DNA of 64,000 nt from the NCBI RefSeq assembly GCF_004340905.1, contig NZ_SLXD01000002.1, positions 372,001-436,000 on the forward strand, read 5' to 3'. The position numbers were made by a program, and so were the translations under genes. This document shows, piece after piece, positions 32,630-42,262 of the stretch (positions are counted from its first letter, which is position 1; each line of letters starts with the position of its first letter). This DNA is from Rubrivivax gelatinosus. GTDB taxonomy: Bacteria > Pseudomonadota > Gammaproteobacteria > Burkholderiales > Burkholderiaceae_C. A model generated the notes under the pieces. That model was not told where the DNA came from, did no database searches, and saw only the letters and a list, made by a program, of their open reading frames with translations.

Positions 32630-34108
32630 TCAGGCAGTGAACCAATGCTCGCGCGCCTTCATGATCAGGGCACGCGCCTGCGTTTCGTCGACGCCGGTCA
32701 TCTCGACCAGCTCATCGACGGCCAGGTCGGCCAGGTCGTCGCGGGTGTTGACGCCGCCGTCGGACAGCTTGCCGATCAGCTCGGGCGTCAGGCCCTCGAG
32801 GTCGCGCAGATCCTGCGACACCTCGTCGACCTTCTCCTCGCGCTCGATCTCCATCGTCAGCAGCGCGTCCTTGGCACGGGTGCGCAGCTCCTGCACGGTG
32901 TCCTCGTCGAAGGACTCGATCTCGAGCATCTCCTGCAGCGGCACGTAGGCCACTTCCTCGAGGCTCGTGAAACCCTCGGCGATCAGGATGTCGGCGACTT
33001 CCTCGTCGACGTCGAGCTTCTCGACGAACACCTTGCGCACCGACTCGGTCTCGGTGGCCTGCTTGGCCTGCGATTCCTCGGCGGTCATGATGTTGATGCG
33101 CCAGCCGGTCAGCTCCGACGCCAGACGCACGTTCTGGCCGCCGCGGCCGATCGCGATCGCGAGGTTCTCCTCGTCGACGACGACGTCCATCGCGTGCCGT
33201 TCCTCGTCGACGACGATGCTCTGCACGTTGGCCGGCGCCAGCGCGCCGATGACGAACTGCGCCGGATCCTCGGACCACAGCACGATGTCGACACGCTCAC
33301 CGGCGAGCTCGGTCGTCACGCCGTTGACGCGCGAGCCGCGCACGCCGACGCAGGTGCCGATCGGGTCGACGCGGCGGTCGTGGCTGACGACGGCGATCTT
33401 GGCGCGGCTGCCCGGGTCACGGGCGCAGCTCTTGATCTCCAGCAGGCCCTGCTCGATCTCGGGCACTTCCTGGCCGAAGAGCTCGACCATGAAGCCCGGC
33501 GCGCTGCGCGACAGCATGATCTGCGGGCCGCGCTGCGTCGGGTCGACGCCGAGGATGAAGGCCCGCACGCGGTCGCCCGAACGCAGGTTCTCCTTCGGGA
33601 TCATCTCGCTGCGCTTGAGGCGCCCTTCGACACGGCCGGACTCGACGATGATGTCGCCCTTGTCCAGACGCTTGACGGTGCCGACGAAGATCTTGTCGCC
33701 ACGCGCCAGGAAGTCGTTGAGCAGCTGCTCACGCTCGGCGTCGCGGATCTTCTGCAGGATGACCTGCTTGGCCGCCTGGGCGCCGATGCGGCCGATCGGC
33801 ACCGACTCGACCGACTCCTCGATGTAGTCGTCGACCTCGATGTCGGCAATCTGCTCCTGGGCCTCGAACAGCAGCACCTCGGCATCCGCGTTCTGAAGCC
33901 CGGCCTCGTTGGGCACGACGTGCCAGCGGCGGTAGGTTTCGTATTCGCCGGTTTCCCGGTCGACCGCCACGCGGATGTCGACCTCGCCGCCGTGCAGCTT
34001 CTTCGTGGCCGAGGCCAGTGCGGCCTCGACCGCGCCGAAGACGACGTCGCGATCGACCGTCTTCTCGCGCGAGATGGCGTCCACCAGCATCAGCATTTCG
34101 CGATTCAT
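32630..34108 (-). CDS. nusA: Transcription termination/antitermination factor NusA
   Basis: 492 residues, standard for proteobacteria. The N-terminal RNA-polymerase-binding domain, S1 domain (about 135-200), two KH domains (containing [18 protein letters not shown] and [19 protein letters not shown]) and two C-terminal acidic repeats (about 360-490) are all present. It modulates pausing, termination and antitermination. Its ATG overlaps the rimP stop. A NusA-sensitive terminator in the operon leader (34879-34907) would allow autoregulation. Confidence 0.97.
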   Translation of the reverse strand: MNREMLMLVDAISREKTVDRDVVFGAVEAALASATKKLHGGEVDIRVAVDRETGEYETYRRWHVVPNEAGLQNADAEVLLFEAQEQIADIEVDDYIEESVESVPIGRIGAQAAKQVILQKIRDAEREQLLNDFLARGDKIFVGTVKRLDKGDIIVESGRVEGRLKRSEMIPKENLRSGDRVRAFILGVDPTQRGPQIMLSRSAPGFMVELFGQEVPEIEQGLLEIKSCARDPGSRAKIAVVSHDRRVDPIGTCVGVRGSRVNGVTTELAGERVDIVLWSEDPAQFVIGALAPANVQSIVVDEERHAMDVVVDEENLAIAIGRGGQNVRLASELTGWRINIMTAEESQAKQATETESVRKVFVEKLDVDEEVADILIAEGFTSLEEVAYVPLQEMLEIESFDEDTVQELRTRAKDALLTMEIEREEKVDEVSQDLRDLEGLTPELIGKLSDGGVNTRDDLADLAVDELVEMTGVDETQARALIMKAREHWFTA

Positions 34109-34689
34109 CGCTCCAGACCTCCGTCTACCCCCGGCTCAGTGCCGGCCTTGCGGCCGCGCCGGCCTTTGAAATCCACCACCGGGACGAGCCGGGACTCGCG
34201 TACCTCGTCGAGCGAGAACGCCAGCACCTGCTCGGCCTTGCCGTCCTGGAAGACGAGGTTCCAGCCCTCGCCCTCCCCTTTGCCCAGGACACCCTTCCAA
34301 TGCTTGCGACCCTGGAACGGCAGCCGCAGCGTGAGTTCGATCTCCTGGCCCGAGAAACGCTCGTAATCGGCGGCCCGGCGCAGCGGCCGGTCCAGCCCGG
34401 GCGACGAAACCTCCAGGCGCTCGTAGTCGACGTTCTCGACCTCGAGCACATACTGGAGCTGTCGCGTGACGGTCTCGCAATCCTCGACCGTGACGAACTC
34501 GCCTTCGATCGGGTACGCGTGGCCAGGGATGCGGTCGATCGTGACACGCAGCAGAGCGCGACCGGCGCGCTCGATCTCCACCAGGTCGTAACCCAACCCG
34601 GTGACCGTGCGCTCGATCGTGTCGCGCCAACTGGTGCGACGTTCGTCGCCCGCAGCGCCTGCCTTGTCTGCCGTGTCCGTTCCGCTCAA
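34105..34689 (-). CDS. rimP: Ribosome maturation factor RimP
   Basis: About 194 residues if started at TTG 34689. The family core runs from [17 protein letters not shown] through [16 protein letters not shown] and [26 protein letters not shown] to a basic C-terminus. RimP aids early 30S assembly. No ATG lies close to the core; ATG 34788 in frame would add a basic, Pro/Gly-rich lead unlike the family. I judge the stop sure and the start uncertain. It heads the rimP-nusA-infB operon. Confidence 0.88.
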   Translation of the reverse strand: MSGTDTADKAGAAGDERRTSWRDTIERTVTGLGYDLVEIERAGRALLRVTIDRIPGHAYPIEGEFVTVEDCETVTRQLQYVLEVENVDYERLEVSSPGLDRPLRRAADYERFSGQEIELTLRLPFQGRKHWKGVLGKGEGEGWNLVFQDGKAEQVLAFSLDEVRESRLVPVVDFKGRRGRKAGTEPGVDGGLER

Positions 34690-34878
34690 AAGTGCCCCGT
34701 GTCCTGTACCGGTTGCCCGCCCACCGCCGCCCGGTTCCCCGGATCGGCGCCGCCCGCGGGGCCGCCGAGGCGTCTTGCCTGCCGCCATCTCTTGAACCGG
34801 GGCCGCAGGCCGCGTTCTCGGCGGACATCGGAGTCCCCCGGCCAACGCGGCCACGACCCCGGGCAGAGGCGTTCGAGC

Positions 34879-34907
34879 AAAAAAAATGGGCTGGAAGAAT
34901 CCGCCCA
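34879..34907 (-). terminator. Intrinsic terminator in the rimP-nusA-infB leader
   Basis: On the minus strand TGGGCGGA, loop TTCT, TCC-A-GCCCA forms an 8-bp stem with one bulge, followed by eight T's. It lies about 20-47 bases after the predicted transcription start, so it would act as an attenuator. Confidence 0.75.
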
Positions 34908-34932
34908 CGCCAGCTTTCCCGGGAAAACGGCC

Positions 34933-34961
34933 ATTATAGCCACGGGCCAAACCCTGAGCAA
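34933..34961 (-). promoter_or_regulatory. Sigma-70 promoter of the rimP-nusA-infB operon
   Basis: TTGCTC (34961-34956), 17 bases, then a perfect TATAAT (34938-34933) on the minus strand. This is the best housekeeping promoter in the window. Confidence 0.85.
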
Positions 34962-35023
34962 GGGCAGAACATCGGGCGCGCCGAGATGCCAAAATCCACG
35001 CCTTCCCCAAGAACGGAGTCACC

Positions 35024-35806
35024 ATGGGTTTTCTTGCCGGCAAGCGCCTGCTCATCACCGGCCTGCTCTCGAACCGATCGATCGCCTACGGCGTGGCCCG
35101 CGCCTGCCGCGCACAAGGCGCCGAGCTCGCCTTCAGCTACGTCGGCGAGCGCTTCCGCGACCGGATCACCGAGTTCGCACACGAATTCGACTCGAAACTC
35201 GTCTTCGAATGCGACGTCGGCGACGACGTTCAGATCGAGACGATGTTCAAGCAGCTGGCCGAGCATTGGCCCCAGTTCGACGGTTTCGTGCACTCGATCG
35301 GCTACGCGCCGCGCGAGGCCATCGGCGGCGACTTCATCGAAGGCCTGTCGCGCGAGGCGTTCCGCATCGCCCACGACATCTCGGCCTACAGCTTCCCGGC
35401 GCTGGCCAAGGCCGCGCTGCCGATGCTCAAGCCCGACGCCGCGCTGCTGACGATGAGCTACCTGGGCGCGGTGCGCGCGGTGCCGAACTACAACACGATG
35501 GGCCTGGCCAAGGCCTCGCTGGAGGCCAGCGTGCGCTACCTCGCGGCCAGCCTGGGCCCGCGCGGCATCCGCGTCAACGGCATCTCCGCCGGCCCGATCA
35601 AGACGCTGGCGGCCAGCGGCGTGAAGGACTTCGGCAAGCTGCTCGGCCTGGTGGCCGGCAGCGCGCCGCTGGGCCGCAACGTGACGATCGACGAGGTCGG
35701 CAACGTCGCCGCCTTCCTGCTGTCGAACCTGGCCTCGGGCATCACCGCCGAGATCACCTACGTCGACGGCGGCTTCAGCCAGGCGATGGTGCGCGGCGAG
35801 GAGTGA
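35024..35806 (+). CDS. fabI: Enoyl-[acyl-carrier-protein] reductase FabI (NADH)
   Basis: 260 residues, a short-chain dehydrogenase relative. NADH binding is shown by [15 protein letters not shown]. Catalytic Tyr146, Tyr156 and Lys163 ([21 protein letters not shown]) sit at the same numbers as in E. coli FabI. It performs the last reduction of each fatty-acid elongation cycle and is the triclosan/isoniazid-class target. Monocistronic, with ACGGAG ahead of the ATG and a strong terminator after. Confidence 0.97.
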   Translation: MGFLAGKRLLITGLLSNRSIAYGVARACRAQGAELAFSYVGERFRDRITEFAHEFDSKLVFECDVGDDVQIETMFKQLAEHWPQFDGFVHSIGYAPREAIGGDFIEGLSREAFRIAHDISAYSFPALAKAALPMLKPDAALLTMSYLGAVRAVPNYNTMGLAKASLEASVRYLAASLGPRGIRVNGISAGPIKTLAASGVKDFGKLLGLVAGSAPLGRNVTIDEVGNVAAFLLSNLASGITAEITYVDGGFSQAMVRGEE

Positions 35807-35844
35807 GCACCGGCGGCATCGCCGCCTTGCACTGCGCAAAACAG

Positions 35845-35881
35845 AACGGCCGGGACGGCAACGCCTCCCGGCCGTTTCTTC
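35845..35881. terminator. Bidirectional terminator between fabI and the decarboxylase gene
   Basis: A perfect 11-bp stem (AACGGCCGGGA and complement, 35845-35855 and 35866-35876) whose loop can extend the stem. TCTTCT follows on the plus strand and CTGTTTTGC on the minus, suiting both convergent genes. Confidence 0.8.
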
Positions 35882-35893
35882 TGGGCGCGCCGC

Positions 35894-38158
35894 TCAGTCC
35901 TCGCGCACGCAGTCGACGAAGTAGCCGCGGCGGCCTTCGGCGTCAAGGTCCTCGACGAGGCCGTGAACGTCGGTCGCGAAGCCGGGGAACGCCGCGTTGA
36001 ACTCGCGCGTGAAGCGCAGGTAGTCGACGATTCGCTTGTTGAAGCGCTCGCCCGGGATCAAGAGCGGGATGCCCGGCGGGTACGGCGTCAGCAGCGAGGT
36101 CGCGATGCGGCCTTCCAGATCGTCGACGGCCACGCGCTCGGTGCGGCGCTGGGCGATGTGGGCGAAGGCGTCGGTCGGCTTCATCGCCGGCACGATCTCC
36201 GAGACGTACATCTCGGTCGTCAGGCGCGCGATGTCGCCCTTGGCGTACTGCTCGTGGATCGCCTGGCAGAGGTCGCGCAGGCCCATGCGCTCGTAACGCG
36301 GGTGCGCGGCGCAGAACTCGGGCAGCACACGCCACATCGGCGCGTTGCGGTCGTAGTCGTCCTTGAACTGCTGCAGCGCCGTCAGCAGCGTGTTCCAGCG
36401 GCCCTTGGTGATGCCGATCGTGAACATGATGAAGAACGAGTAGAGCCCGGTCTTCTCGACGACGACGCCGTGCTCGGCGAGGAACTTGGTGACGATGGAC
36501 GCCGGGATGCCGGTCTCGGCGAAACGGCCCGACAGGTCCAGCCCTGGCGTGATCAAGGTGCACTTGATCGGGTCCAGCATGTTGAACCCGTCGGCCAGCG
36601 CGCCGAAGCCATGCCACTCGTCGTCGGCCTCGAGCACCCATTGCGCGCTCTGGCCGATGCCTTCGTCGGCGAGCTCGTCCGGGCCCCAGACCTTGAACCA
36701 CCAGTCGCCGTCGCCGAACTCGCCCTCGACCTTGCGCATCGCGCGACGGAAGTCCAGCGACTCGACGATGCTCTCCTCGACCAGCGCCGGGCCGCCGGGC
36801 GCTTCCATCATCGCCGCGGCGACGTCGCAGCTGGCGATGATCGCGTACTGCGGCGAGGTGCTGGTGTGCATCAGGTAGGCCTCGTTGAAGAGGTGGCGGT
36901 CGAGCTTGCGCTCGGTCGCGTCCTGCACCAGCACCTGGCTGGCCTGGCTGATGCCGGCCAGCAGCTTGTGCGTCGACTGGGTCGCGAAGACGAGCTGGTC
37001 CTTCGGCCGTGCGCGCTTCTTGCCCATCGAGTGGAAGGGCCCGTAGAAGCGGTGGAAGGCGGCGTGCGGCAGCCAGGCCTCGTCGAAGTGCAGCGCGTCA
37101 ACGTAACCGTCGAGCGCGTGCTTGATGGTTTCGGTGTTGTAGAGCACGCCGTCGTAGGTGCTCTGCGTCAGCGTCAGGATGCGCGGCTTGACCGTCTTCG
37201 GGTCGACGCCGGCGAGCAGCGGGTTGGCGGCGATCTTGCGTTCGATCGCCTCGCGCGAGAACTCGCTCTCGGGGATCGGGCCGATGATGCCGTAGTGGTT
37301 GCGTGTCGGCGTCAGGAACACCGGCACCGCGCCCGTCATGATGATCGAGTGCAGGATCGACTTGTGGCAGTTGCGGTCGACCACGACCACGTCGCCCGGC
37401 GCCACCATGTGGTGCCAGACCATCTTGTTGCTGGTGCTGGTGCCGTTGGTGACGAAGAAGCAGTGGTCGGCGTTGAAGATGCGCGCCGCGTTGCGCTCCG
37501 ACGCGGCCACCGGGCCGGTGTGGTCGAGCAGCTGGCCGAGTTCCTCGACCGCGTTGCAGACGTCGGCACGCAGCATGTTCTCGCCGAAGAACTGGTGGAA
37601 CATCTGACCCACCGGGCTCTTCAGGAAGGCGACGCCGCCCGAGTGCCCGGGGCAGTGCCAGGAGTACGAGCCGTCCTGGGCGTAGTCCATCAGCGCCTTG
37701 AAGAACGGCGGCGCCAGGCCGTCGAGGTAGCTGCGGGCCTCGCGGATGATGTGCCGGGCGACGAACTCCGGCGTGTCCTCGAACATGTGGATGAAGCCGT
37801 GCAGCTCGCGCAGCACGTCGTTCGGGATGTGCTGGCTGGTGCGCGTCTCGCCGTAGAGGTAGATCGGGATGTCCGCGTTCTTGAAGCGGATCTCCTCGAT
37901 GAACTTGCGCAGGTTCAGCACCGCCGGGTCGAGCTCGGGGCCGGGCGTGAACTCGTTGTCGTCGATCGACAGGATGAAGGCGCTGGCGCGGCTTTGCTGC
38001 TGCGCGAACTGAGACAGGTCGCCGTAGCTGGTGGCGCCGACGACCTCGAAGCCCTCCTTCTCGATGGCCTCGGCGAGCGCGCGGATGCCGAAACCCGAGG
38101 TGTTCTCGGAGCGGAAGTCCTCGTCGATGATGACGATGGGAAAGCGAAAGCGCAGCAT
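35894..38158 (-). CDS. Orn/Lys/Arg decarboxylase, group III PLP enzyme
   Basis: 754 residues, the full-length inducible-type architecture: N-terminal receiver-like wing domain (about 1-125), PLP-binding large domain and C-terminal domain. The PLP lysine is about Lys398 in STHKLLA, preceded by HFDEAWLPHAAFH; HCPGHSGGVAFLKSP marks the start of the large domain. It decarboxylates arginine, lysine or ornithine for acid tolerance or polyamine synthesis. Sequence alone does not fix the substrate, and no antiporter neighbours it. Confidence 0.92.
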   Translation of the reverse strand: MLRFRFPIVIIDEDFRSENTSGFGIRALAEAIEKEGFEVVGATSYGDLSQFAQQQSRASAFILSIDDNEFTPGPELDPAVLNLRKFIEEIRFKNADIPIYLYGETRTSQHIPNDVLRELHGFIHMFEDTPEFVARHIIREARSYLDGLAPPFFKALMDYAQDGSYSWHCPGHSGGVAFLKSPVGQMFHQFFGENMLRADVCNAVEELGQLLDHTGPVAASERNAARIFNADHCFFVTNGTSTSNKMVWHHMVAPGDVVVVDRNCHKSILHSIIMTGAVPVFLTPTRNHYGIIGPIPESEFSREAIERKIAANPLLAGVDPKTVKPRILTLTQSTYDGVLYNTETIKHALDGYVDALHFDEAWLPHAAFHRFYGPFHSMGKKRARPKDQLVFATQSTHKLLAGISQASQVLVQDATERKLDRHLFNEAYLMHTSTSPQYAIIASCDVAAAMMEAPGGPALVEESIVESLDFRRAMRKVEGEFGDGDWWFKVWGPDELADEGIGQSAQWVLEADDEWHGFGALADGFNMLDPIKCTLITPGLDLSGRFAETGIPASIVTKFLAEHGVVVEKTGLYSFFIMFTIGITKGRWNTLLTALQQFKDDYDRNAPMWRVLPEFCAAHPRYERMGLRDLCQAIHEQYAKGDIARLTTEMYVSEIVPAMKPTDAFAHIAQRRTERVAVDDLEGRIATSLLTPYPPGIPLLIPGERFNKRIVDYLRFTREFNAAFPGFATDVHGLVEDLDAEGRRGYFVDCVRED

Positions 38159-38271
38159 GGGCCGGGGCCTCGTCGTGACGACTGGGGTGAAACGAGGCGC
38201 GAAGTGTAGAGGCCGACGGGGGTGAACGCCGTGACGAACAATCGGCGTGTCTGCGTGAACCGGTTCGCACC

Positions 38272-38646
38272 ATGGCCCAAGACCTCAACGTGCTCGGCAA
38301 CGACCTCGTGCCCTGCTCCTATGCCCCGCTGACCGGCTGGCGCCGCGACGGCTGCTGCCACGGCGACGCCGACGATCCCGGCCGCCACCTCGTCTGCGCC
38401 CGCATGACGCTCGCCTTCCTGAACTTCCAGATGGAACAGGGCAACGACCTGATCACGCCACGGCCCGAGCTGCGCTTTGCGGGCCTGAAGCCGGGCGACC
38501 GCTGGTGCGTCTGCGTGCTGCGCTGGCGCGAGGCCTACGAAGCCGGCTGCGCGCCGCCGGCGGTGTTGGAAAGCACGCACGCCGCGGCGCTCGATTTCGT
38601 ACCGCTTTCCTGGCTTCAGCGCAGCAACGCACCGGAGCTGAGGTAG
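38272..38646 (+). CDS. DUF2237 family protein
   Basis: 124 residues. The family is recognised by NVLGNDLVPCS, TGWRRDGCCHGD, DDPGRHLVCARMTLAFL, GNDLITPRPELRFAGLKPGDRWCVC and ESTHAAAL. Five of the cysteines are in conserved positions and may bind metal. Function is unknown. It is divergent from the decarboxylase gene over 113 bases with no clear promoter, and ends 17 bases before tRNA-Ser. Confidence 0.9.
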   Translation: MAQDLNVLGNDLVPCSYAPLTGWRRDGCCHGDADDPGRHLVCARMTLAFLNFQMEQGNDLITPRPELRFAGLKPGDRWCVCVLRWREAYEAGCAPPAVLESTHAAALDFVPLSWLQRSNAPELR

Positions 38647-38663
38647 ACTCCCGGGTTCTTTCC

Positions 38664-38754
38664 GGAAGGGTGGATGAGCGGTTTAAGTCGCACGCCTGGA
38701 AAGCGTGTGTGGGTTAACAGCCCACCGCGGGTTCGAATCCCGCCCCTTCCGCCA
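38664..38754 (+). tRNA. tRNA-Ser (anticodon GGA)
   Basis: 91 nucleotides with encoded CCA. The acceptor GGAAGGG pairs with CCCTTCC, followed by discriminator G. The anticodon stem CACGC/GCGTG frames loop CTGGAAA, with GGA at 38698-38700. A long variable arm (GTGGGTTAACAGCCCAC) and T-arm GCGGGTTCGAATCCCGC confirm a class II serine tRNA reading UCC and UCU. Confidence 0.97.
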
Positions 38755-38760
38755 GATCAG

Positions 38761-38793
38761 ACGAACGGCCCCTAGCGGGCCGTTCGTCGTTTC
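38761..38793 (+). terminator. Terminator after tRNA-Ser
   Basis: A perfect 11-bp stem (ACGAACGGCCC and complement, 5-base loop) six bases after the tRNA CCA, followed by CGTTTCTG. The T-run is short but position and stem strength are typical. Confidence 0.8.
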
Positions 38794-38904
38794 TGCCCCC
38801 CGCGCCGCCCACTCGCCGACCGAGGATCGTCATGCACGATCCGCGCTTCGCGCGCTGCGGCAGCCCCGGCAGAGTCGTTTCCCGGTTCCTTCCCGAGAAA
38901 CGAC

Positions 38905-39390
38905 ATGAGCACCATCACCCCCCTTGCCCCCGCGCGTGGCGCGTTCGAGCTGCTGCTGGCCGCGCGCGGCTTCGCCGACCCGGCGCTGCAGTCCGCGATC
39001 CGCGCCGGCTACGAAGTCCTGCAGGAGTTCATCGCCGCGTTCAACGCCCGCGACGCGCGGCGCTGGGCGCAGGTGCTGCACTACCCCCACGTGCGCCTCA
39101 CGGCCGGCACGGTGCAGGTCTGGCCCGACGCCGCCGCTTATGCGGCGAGCAACGACCTCGAGGCCTTTGCCGCCACCGGCTGGGCCTACTCCGCCTGGGA
39201 CCGCATCGAGCCGGTGCAGGCCTCGGCCGACAAGCTGCACTTCGCGCTGCGCTTCACGCGCTACGACGCCCGCCAAGCGCCGATCTCCAGCCACGAGGCG
39301 CTGTACGTGCTGACCTTCGCCGACGGGCGCTGGGGCGTGCAGTCGCGCTCCAGCTACGCCGGCATCGCGATCGCCGGCGCGGCGTTCTGA
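38905..39390 (+). CDS. NTF2-like (SnoaL/DUF4440-type) family protein
   Basis: 161 residues. A cone-shaped NTF2-like fold is suggested by the helical start (YEVLQEFIAAFNARDARRWAQVLHYPHVRLTAG), a central sheet and the ending SHEALYVLTFADGRWGVQSRSSYAGIA. Such proteins are small-ligand enzymes or binding modules; no catalytic set is evident. It is 12 bases upstream of a Bug-type receptor gene with an SD, so the two are likely cotranscribed. Confidence 0.8.
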   Translation: MSTITPLAPARGAFELLLAARGFADPALQSAIRAGYEVLQEFIAAFNARDARRWAQVLHYPHVRLTAGTVQVWPDAAAYAASNDLEAFAATGWAYSAWDRIEPVQASADKLHFALRFTRYDARQAPISSHEALYVLTFADGRWGVQSRSSYAGIAIAGAAF

Positions 39391-39402
39391 GGAGGCGCGG
39401 TG

Positions 39403-40368
39403 ATGCTGTCCAACCGCCGCCGCTTCCTCGCCGCCGCCGCGGGCCTGGCCGCCGCCGGTCCGCTGGCCGCCACCGCCGCCCCCCGGCCGGTGCGGCTGGT
39501 CGTGCCCTACCCCGCCGGCGGCGTCGTCGACGTCGCGGCGCGCATCGTCGCCGACGAGATCGGCGCGCGCACCGGCCAGCGGTTCGTCGTCGACAACCGC
39601 GCCGGCGCCAACGGCAAGCTCGGCGCCCAGGCCGTTCGCAGCGCCGCGCCCGACGGCCAGACGGTGCTCGTCGGTTCGCTGTTCCTCGTGCTGAACCCGC
39701 TGATCGACCCGCAGGCCGGCTTCGCCAGCACCGACTTCGAGCCGCTGGCCGCGATCGGCGCACCGCCCAACCTGATCGTGGTGCCGGCGTCGTCGCCGCT
39801 GCGCTCGGTGGCCGACCTGGTCGCCCAGGCCCGGCGCCAGCCGGGCAAGCTGAACACGCCCAACCCCGGCATCGGCAGCTCCAACCATCTCGGGCTGGAG
39901 CTGTTCACCCAGGCCGCCGGCCTGGACGTGCTGCAGGTGCCGTACAAGGGCCAGCCGCCGTTCGTCGTGGACCTCGTCAACGGCGAGCTGCACTTCGCCT
40001 TCATGACGGCGGCCCTGGCCCTGCAGCAGATCGGCGCCGGCGCGCTGCGGCCGCTGGCCGTGGTCTCGCAGCAGCGGCTGGGCGCGCTGCCGGGCGTGCC
40101 GACGCTGGCCGAGGCCGGCTACGCCGAAGCCGTGGTGCTGCCCTGGAACGGCTGGTTCCTGCCCGCCGGCGCGCCGCGGGCACGGGGCGCGCAACTGGCC
40201 GCCGAAGTCGAGACCGCGCTGCGCTCGGCCGAGGTCCGGCGCCGCTTCGAGGCCATCGGCGCCGAGGTGCCGACGGCGCCGCGCGAGTTCCCCGACTTCG
40301 TCGCCGCCGAGGCGCAGCGCTGGAAGCGGCTGCTCGCCGAGGGCCGGATCCGCGTCGAGACCGCCTGA
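39403..40368 (+). CDS. Bug-family (TctC) periplasmic solute-binding protein
   Basis: 321 residues from ATG 39403, seven bases after GGAGG; GTG 39400 is the alternative. The N-terminus (NRRRFLAAAAGLAAAGPLAATAA) is a Tat-like signal with twin arginines. VRLVVPYPAGGVVDVAARIVADEI is the hallmark of the tripartite tricarboxylate receptor family, widely amplified in Burkholderiales. It should bind a carboxylate or similar ligand. No TctAB membrane genes are adjacent, as is usual for orphan Bug proteins. Confidence 0.93.
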   Translation: MLSNRRRFLAAAAGLAAAGPLAATAAPRPVRLVVPYPAGGVVDVAARIVADEIGARTGQRFVVDNRAGANGKLGAQAVRSAAPDGQTVLVGSLFLVLNPLIDPQAGFASTDFEPLAAIGAPPNLIVVPASSPLRSVADLVAQARRQPGKLNTPNPGIGSSNHLGLELFTQAAGLDVLQVPYKGQPPFVVDLVNGELHFAFMTAALALQQIGAGALRPLAVVSQQRLGALPGVPTLAEAGYAEAVVLPWNGWFLPAGAPRARGAQLAAEVETALRSAEVRRRFEAIGAEVPTAPREFPDFVAAEAQRWKRLLAEGRIRVETA

Positions 40369-41316
40369 TCAGGCACGCGGCGCCACCGCGGCCGCGCCGC
40401 GCCGCATCAGGCCTTCCAGCCAGCCGTGCGCGCTGACGACCAGCACGCCCGCCAGCACCAGCCCGGCGCCTGCGACGAAGGCCGCGTCCAGGCGCTCGGC
40501 CAGCAGCCAGGCGCCGAAGACGACGCCGAGGATCGGCGTCAGGAAGGACAGCACGCCCAGGCGCGACGCCAGGTAGTGGCGCAGCAGCCAGAACCAGACG
40601 AGGAAGCTCGCGAACGAGACGATCAGCGCCTGGAAGCCCAGATGGGCCCAGAAGGCCGGCGTCGCGTGCAGCGCGGTCTGGCCCGTCACCAGCGCCCCGG
40701 CGCCCAGCAGCACGCAGGCGCCGAGCAGCTGGTACAGCAGCGTCTCGGCCGCCGGCGCCTCGCTCAGCCGCGAGCAGCGGATGAGCACCGTCGTCGCGCC
40801 CCAGGAGGCGCCGGCGGCCAGCGCCAGCAGGTCGCCCCACAGCATCGACATTCCCATCGCCGTCGCCGTGCCGCCGCCGCGCCCGCCGAAGGCCAGCGCG
40901 ATGCCGCCGAAGGCGATGGCGATGCCGGCCCATTGCAGCGGTCGCAGGCGCTCGGCCGGCAGCTTCAGGTGCAGGCCCACCGCGGCGAAGATCGGCGAGG
41001 TGTAGAGGAAGACGACGACGTGCGAGGCATGCGTGTGGCGCAGCGCCTCGGCGACGAACAGGTACTCCAGCGCGAACAGCAGCCCCACGCCCAGCCCCGG
41101 GCGCCAGCGCCCGGTGGCGCGCTGCACACGCTCGCCGCGCCAGACCATCACGCCGGCCACCAGCAGCGCCGCGATGGCCGAGCGCAGCGCCACCATCAGC
41201 ATCGGCGAGACGTCGGCCGCGGCGGCCTTCAGCGAGATCTGCTGCAGGCTCCAGAGCATGCACAGCAGCACCATGACACCGACGGCCAGGCCGTCGAGGT
41301 TCTTGCGGGAATCCAT
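40369..41316 (-). CDS. EamA/DMT-family transporter (second copy)
   Basis: 315 residues from ATG 41316; an upstream in-frame start at 41406 adds a non-hydrophobic lead. Ten membrane helices in two EamA domains, with HASHVVVFLYTSPIFAAVGLHL at the end of the first and FLTPILGVVFGAWLLAERL in the second. Likely a metabolite exporter. It is divergent from an AraC regulator that could control it (inference). Confidence 0.91.
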   Translation of the reverse strand: MDSRKNLDGLAVGVMVLLCMLWSLQQISLKAAAADVSPMLMVALRSAIAALLVAGVMVWRGERVQRATGRWRPGLGVGLLFALEYLFVAEALRHTHASHVVVFLYTSPIFAAVGLHLKLPAERLRPLQWAGIAIAFGGIALAFGGRGGGTATAMGMSMLWGDLLALAAGASWGATTVLIRCSRLSEAPAAETLLYQLLGACVLLGAGALVTGQTALHATPAFWAHLGFQALIVSFASFLVWFWLLRHYLASRLGVLSFLTPILGVVFGAWLLAERLDAAFVAGAGLVLAGVLVVSAHGWLEGLMRRGAAAVAPRA

Positions 41317-41452
41317 TGGGGGGAGCGCGCCGGGCGCGCAGGCGGGAGGGTGAACGCGCACAGTGTCACGCTGTCGGAAGCTCGATGCATAGCGAATATC
41401 GGACAATGTGCAGCGTGGGCCGGTCAGCCGGAGCGGCCCGCCGCCCTCCCCG

Positions 41453-42262
41453 ATGACTGCCGAAGACGCTCCCCGCCACCTCCTCCAGCCCTACGCCGGC
41501 ACGATCGACACGCCGGTCTGGTTCCGCGCCGCCCGCGTGCCGGCCGACGCCGGCTACCCCGCCCACCGCCATGACGGCGGCGAGCTGGTCTACGCCTTCA
41601 GCGGCGTGCTCGAGATCGAGATCGCCGGCGCGCTCTACCTCGCGCCCCCGCAGTACGCGTTGTGGCTGCCGCCGGGCGTCGAGCACCGCGCGCTGAACCG
41701 GCGCGAGGCCCACCACGCCTCGGTCTACGTCGCCGAGCCGCTGTGCGCGACGATGCCGCGCGACGCCGCGGCGATCACCGTCGACCCGCTGCTGCGCGCG
41801 CTGCTGGCCCACCTGGACCGCCATCCGCCCGCCGAGCCGCCGACCGAGGCCGAGGCGAGGCTGCTGCAGGTGCTGGTCGACCGCCTGGTGGCCGCGCCGC
41901 GTTCGGGCAGCTATCTGCCGGTCTCGCACGACCCGCTGCTGGCGCCGGTGCTGCAGGCGCTGCAGGAGGACCCGGCCGACGAACGCAGCGTCGCCGAACT
42001 CGCCGCCGCGGTGGGCACGACCGAACGCACGCTGGCGCGGCGCTGCCAGCGCGAGCTGGGCATGCCGCTGGCCGCCTGGCGCCAGCGCCTGCGCGTGCTG
42101 CGCGCGCTGGCCATGCTCGACGAAGGCCGCAAGGTCGAGGCCATCGCGCTGGACCTGGGCTACGCCGGCGCCTCGGCCTTCATCGCGATGTTCCGGCGCC
42201 TGATGGGCACCACACCCGACGACTACCGCGGCCGCCGCGGCGACCTTGGAGTCCCGCGATGA
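41453..42262 (+). CDS. AraC-family transcriptional regulator with cupin sensor
   Basis: 269 residues. An N-terminal cupin-like domain (AHRHDGGELVYAFSGVLEIEI, then PPQYALWLPPGVEHRAL) is followed by the C-terminal double HTH (about 165-265): RSVAELAAAVGTTERTLARRCQRELGMPLAAWRQRLR and VEAIALDLGYAGASAFIAMFRRLMGTTPDDYR. It overlaps the next gene (ATGA) and faces a divergent EamA exporter, so it probably regulates one or both transporters. Confidence 0.94.
   Translation: MTAEDAPRHLLQPYAGTIDTPVWFRAARVPADAGYPAHRHDGGELVYAFSGVLEIEIAGALYLAPPQYALWLPPGVEHRALNRREAHHASVYVAEPLCATMPRDAAAITVDPLLRALLAHLDRHPPAEPPTEAEARLLQVLVDRLVAAPRSGSYLPVSHDPLLAPVLQALQEDPADERSVAELAAAVGTTERTLARRCQRELGMPLAAWRQRLRVLRALAMLDEGRKVEAIALDLGYAGASAFIAMFRRLMGTTPDDYRGRRGDLGVPR

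Larger units (their letters stand above)
34690..35023. other. Divergent rimP/fabI intergenic region
   Basis: 334 bases holding the rimP promoter, a transcription-start palindrome (TTTCCCGGGAAA, 34915-34926), a leader terminator and a weak fabI -10 box (CAAAAT, 34990-34995). The stretch 34690-34870 is GC-rich and shows no further clear signal; part of it may be coding if rimP starts at 34788. Confidence 0.6.

Noticed and set aside
31127..34366. 1,079-codon open frame on the plus strand across infB and nusA
   Set aside because: Ser/Arg-rich antisense reading of two well-conserved genes; no domain can be recognised.
38664..38754. Integration site at tRNA-Ser
   Set aside because: No integrase gene or repeated tRNA 3' end occurs nearby; a normal terminator follows directly.
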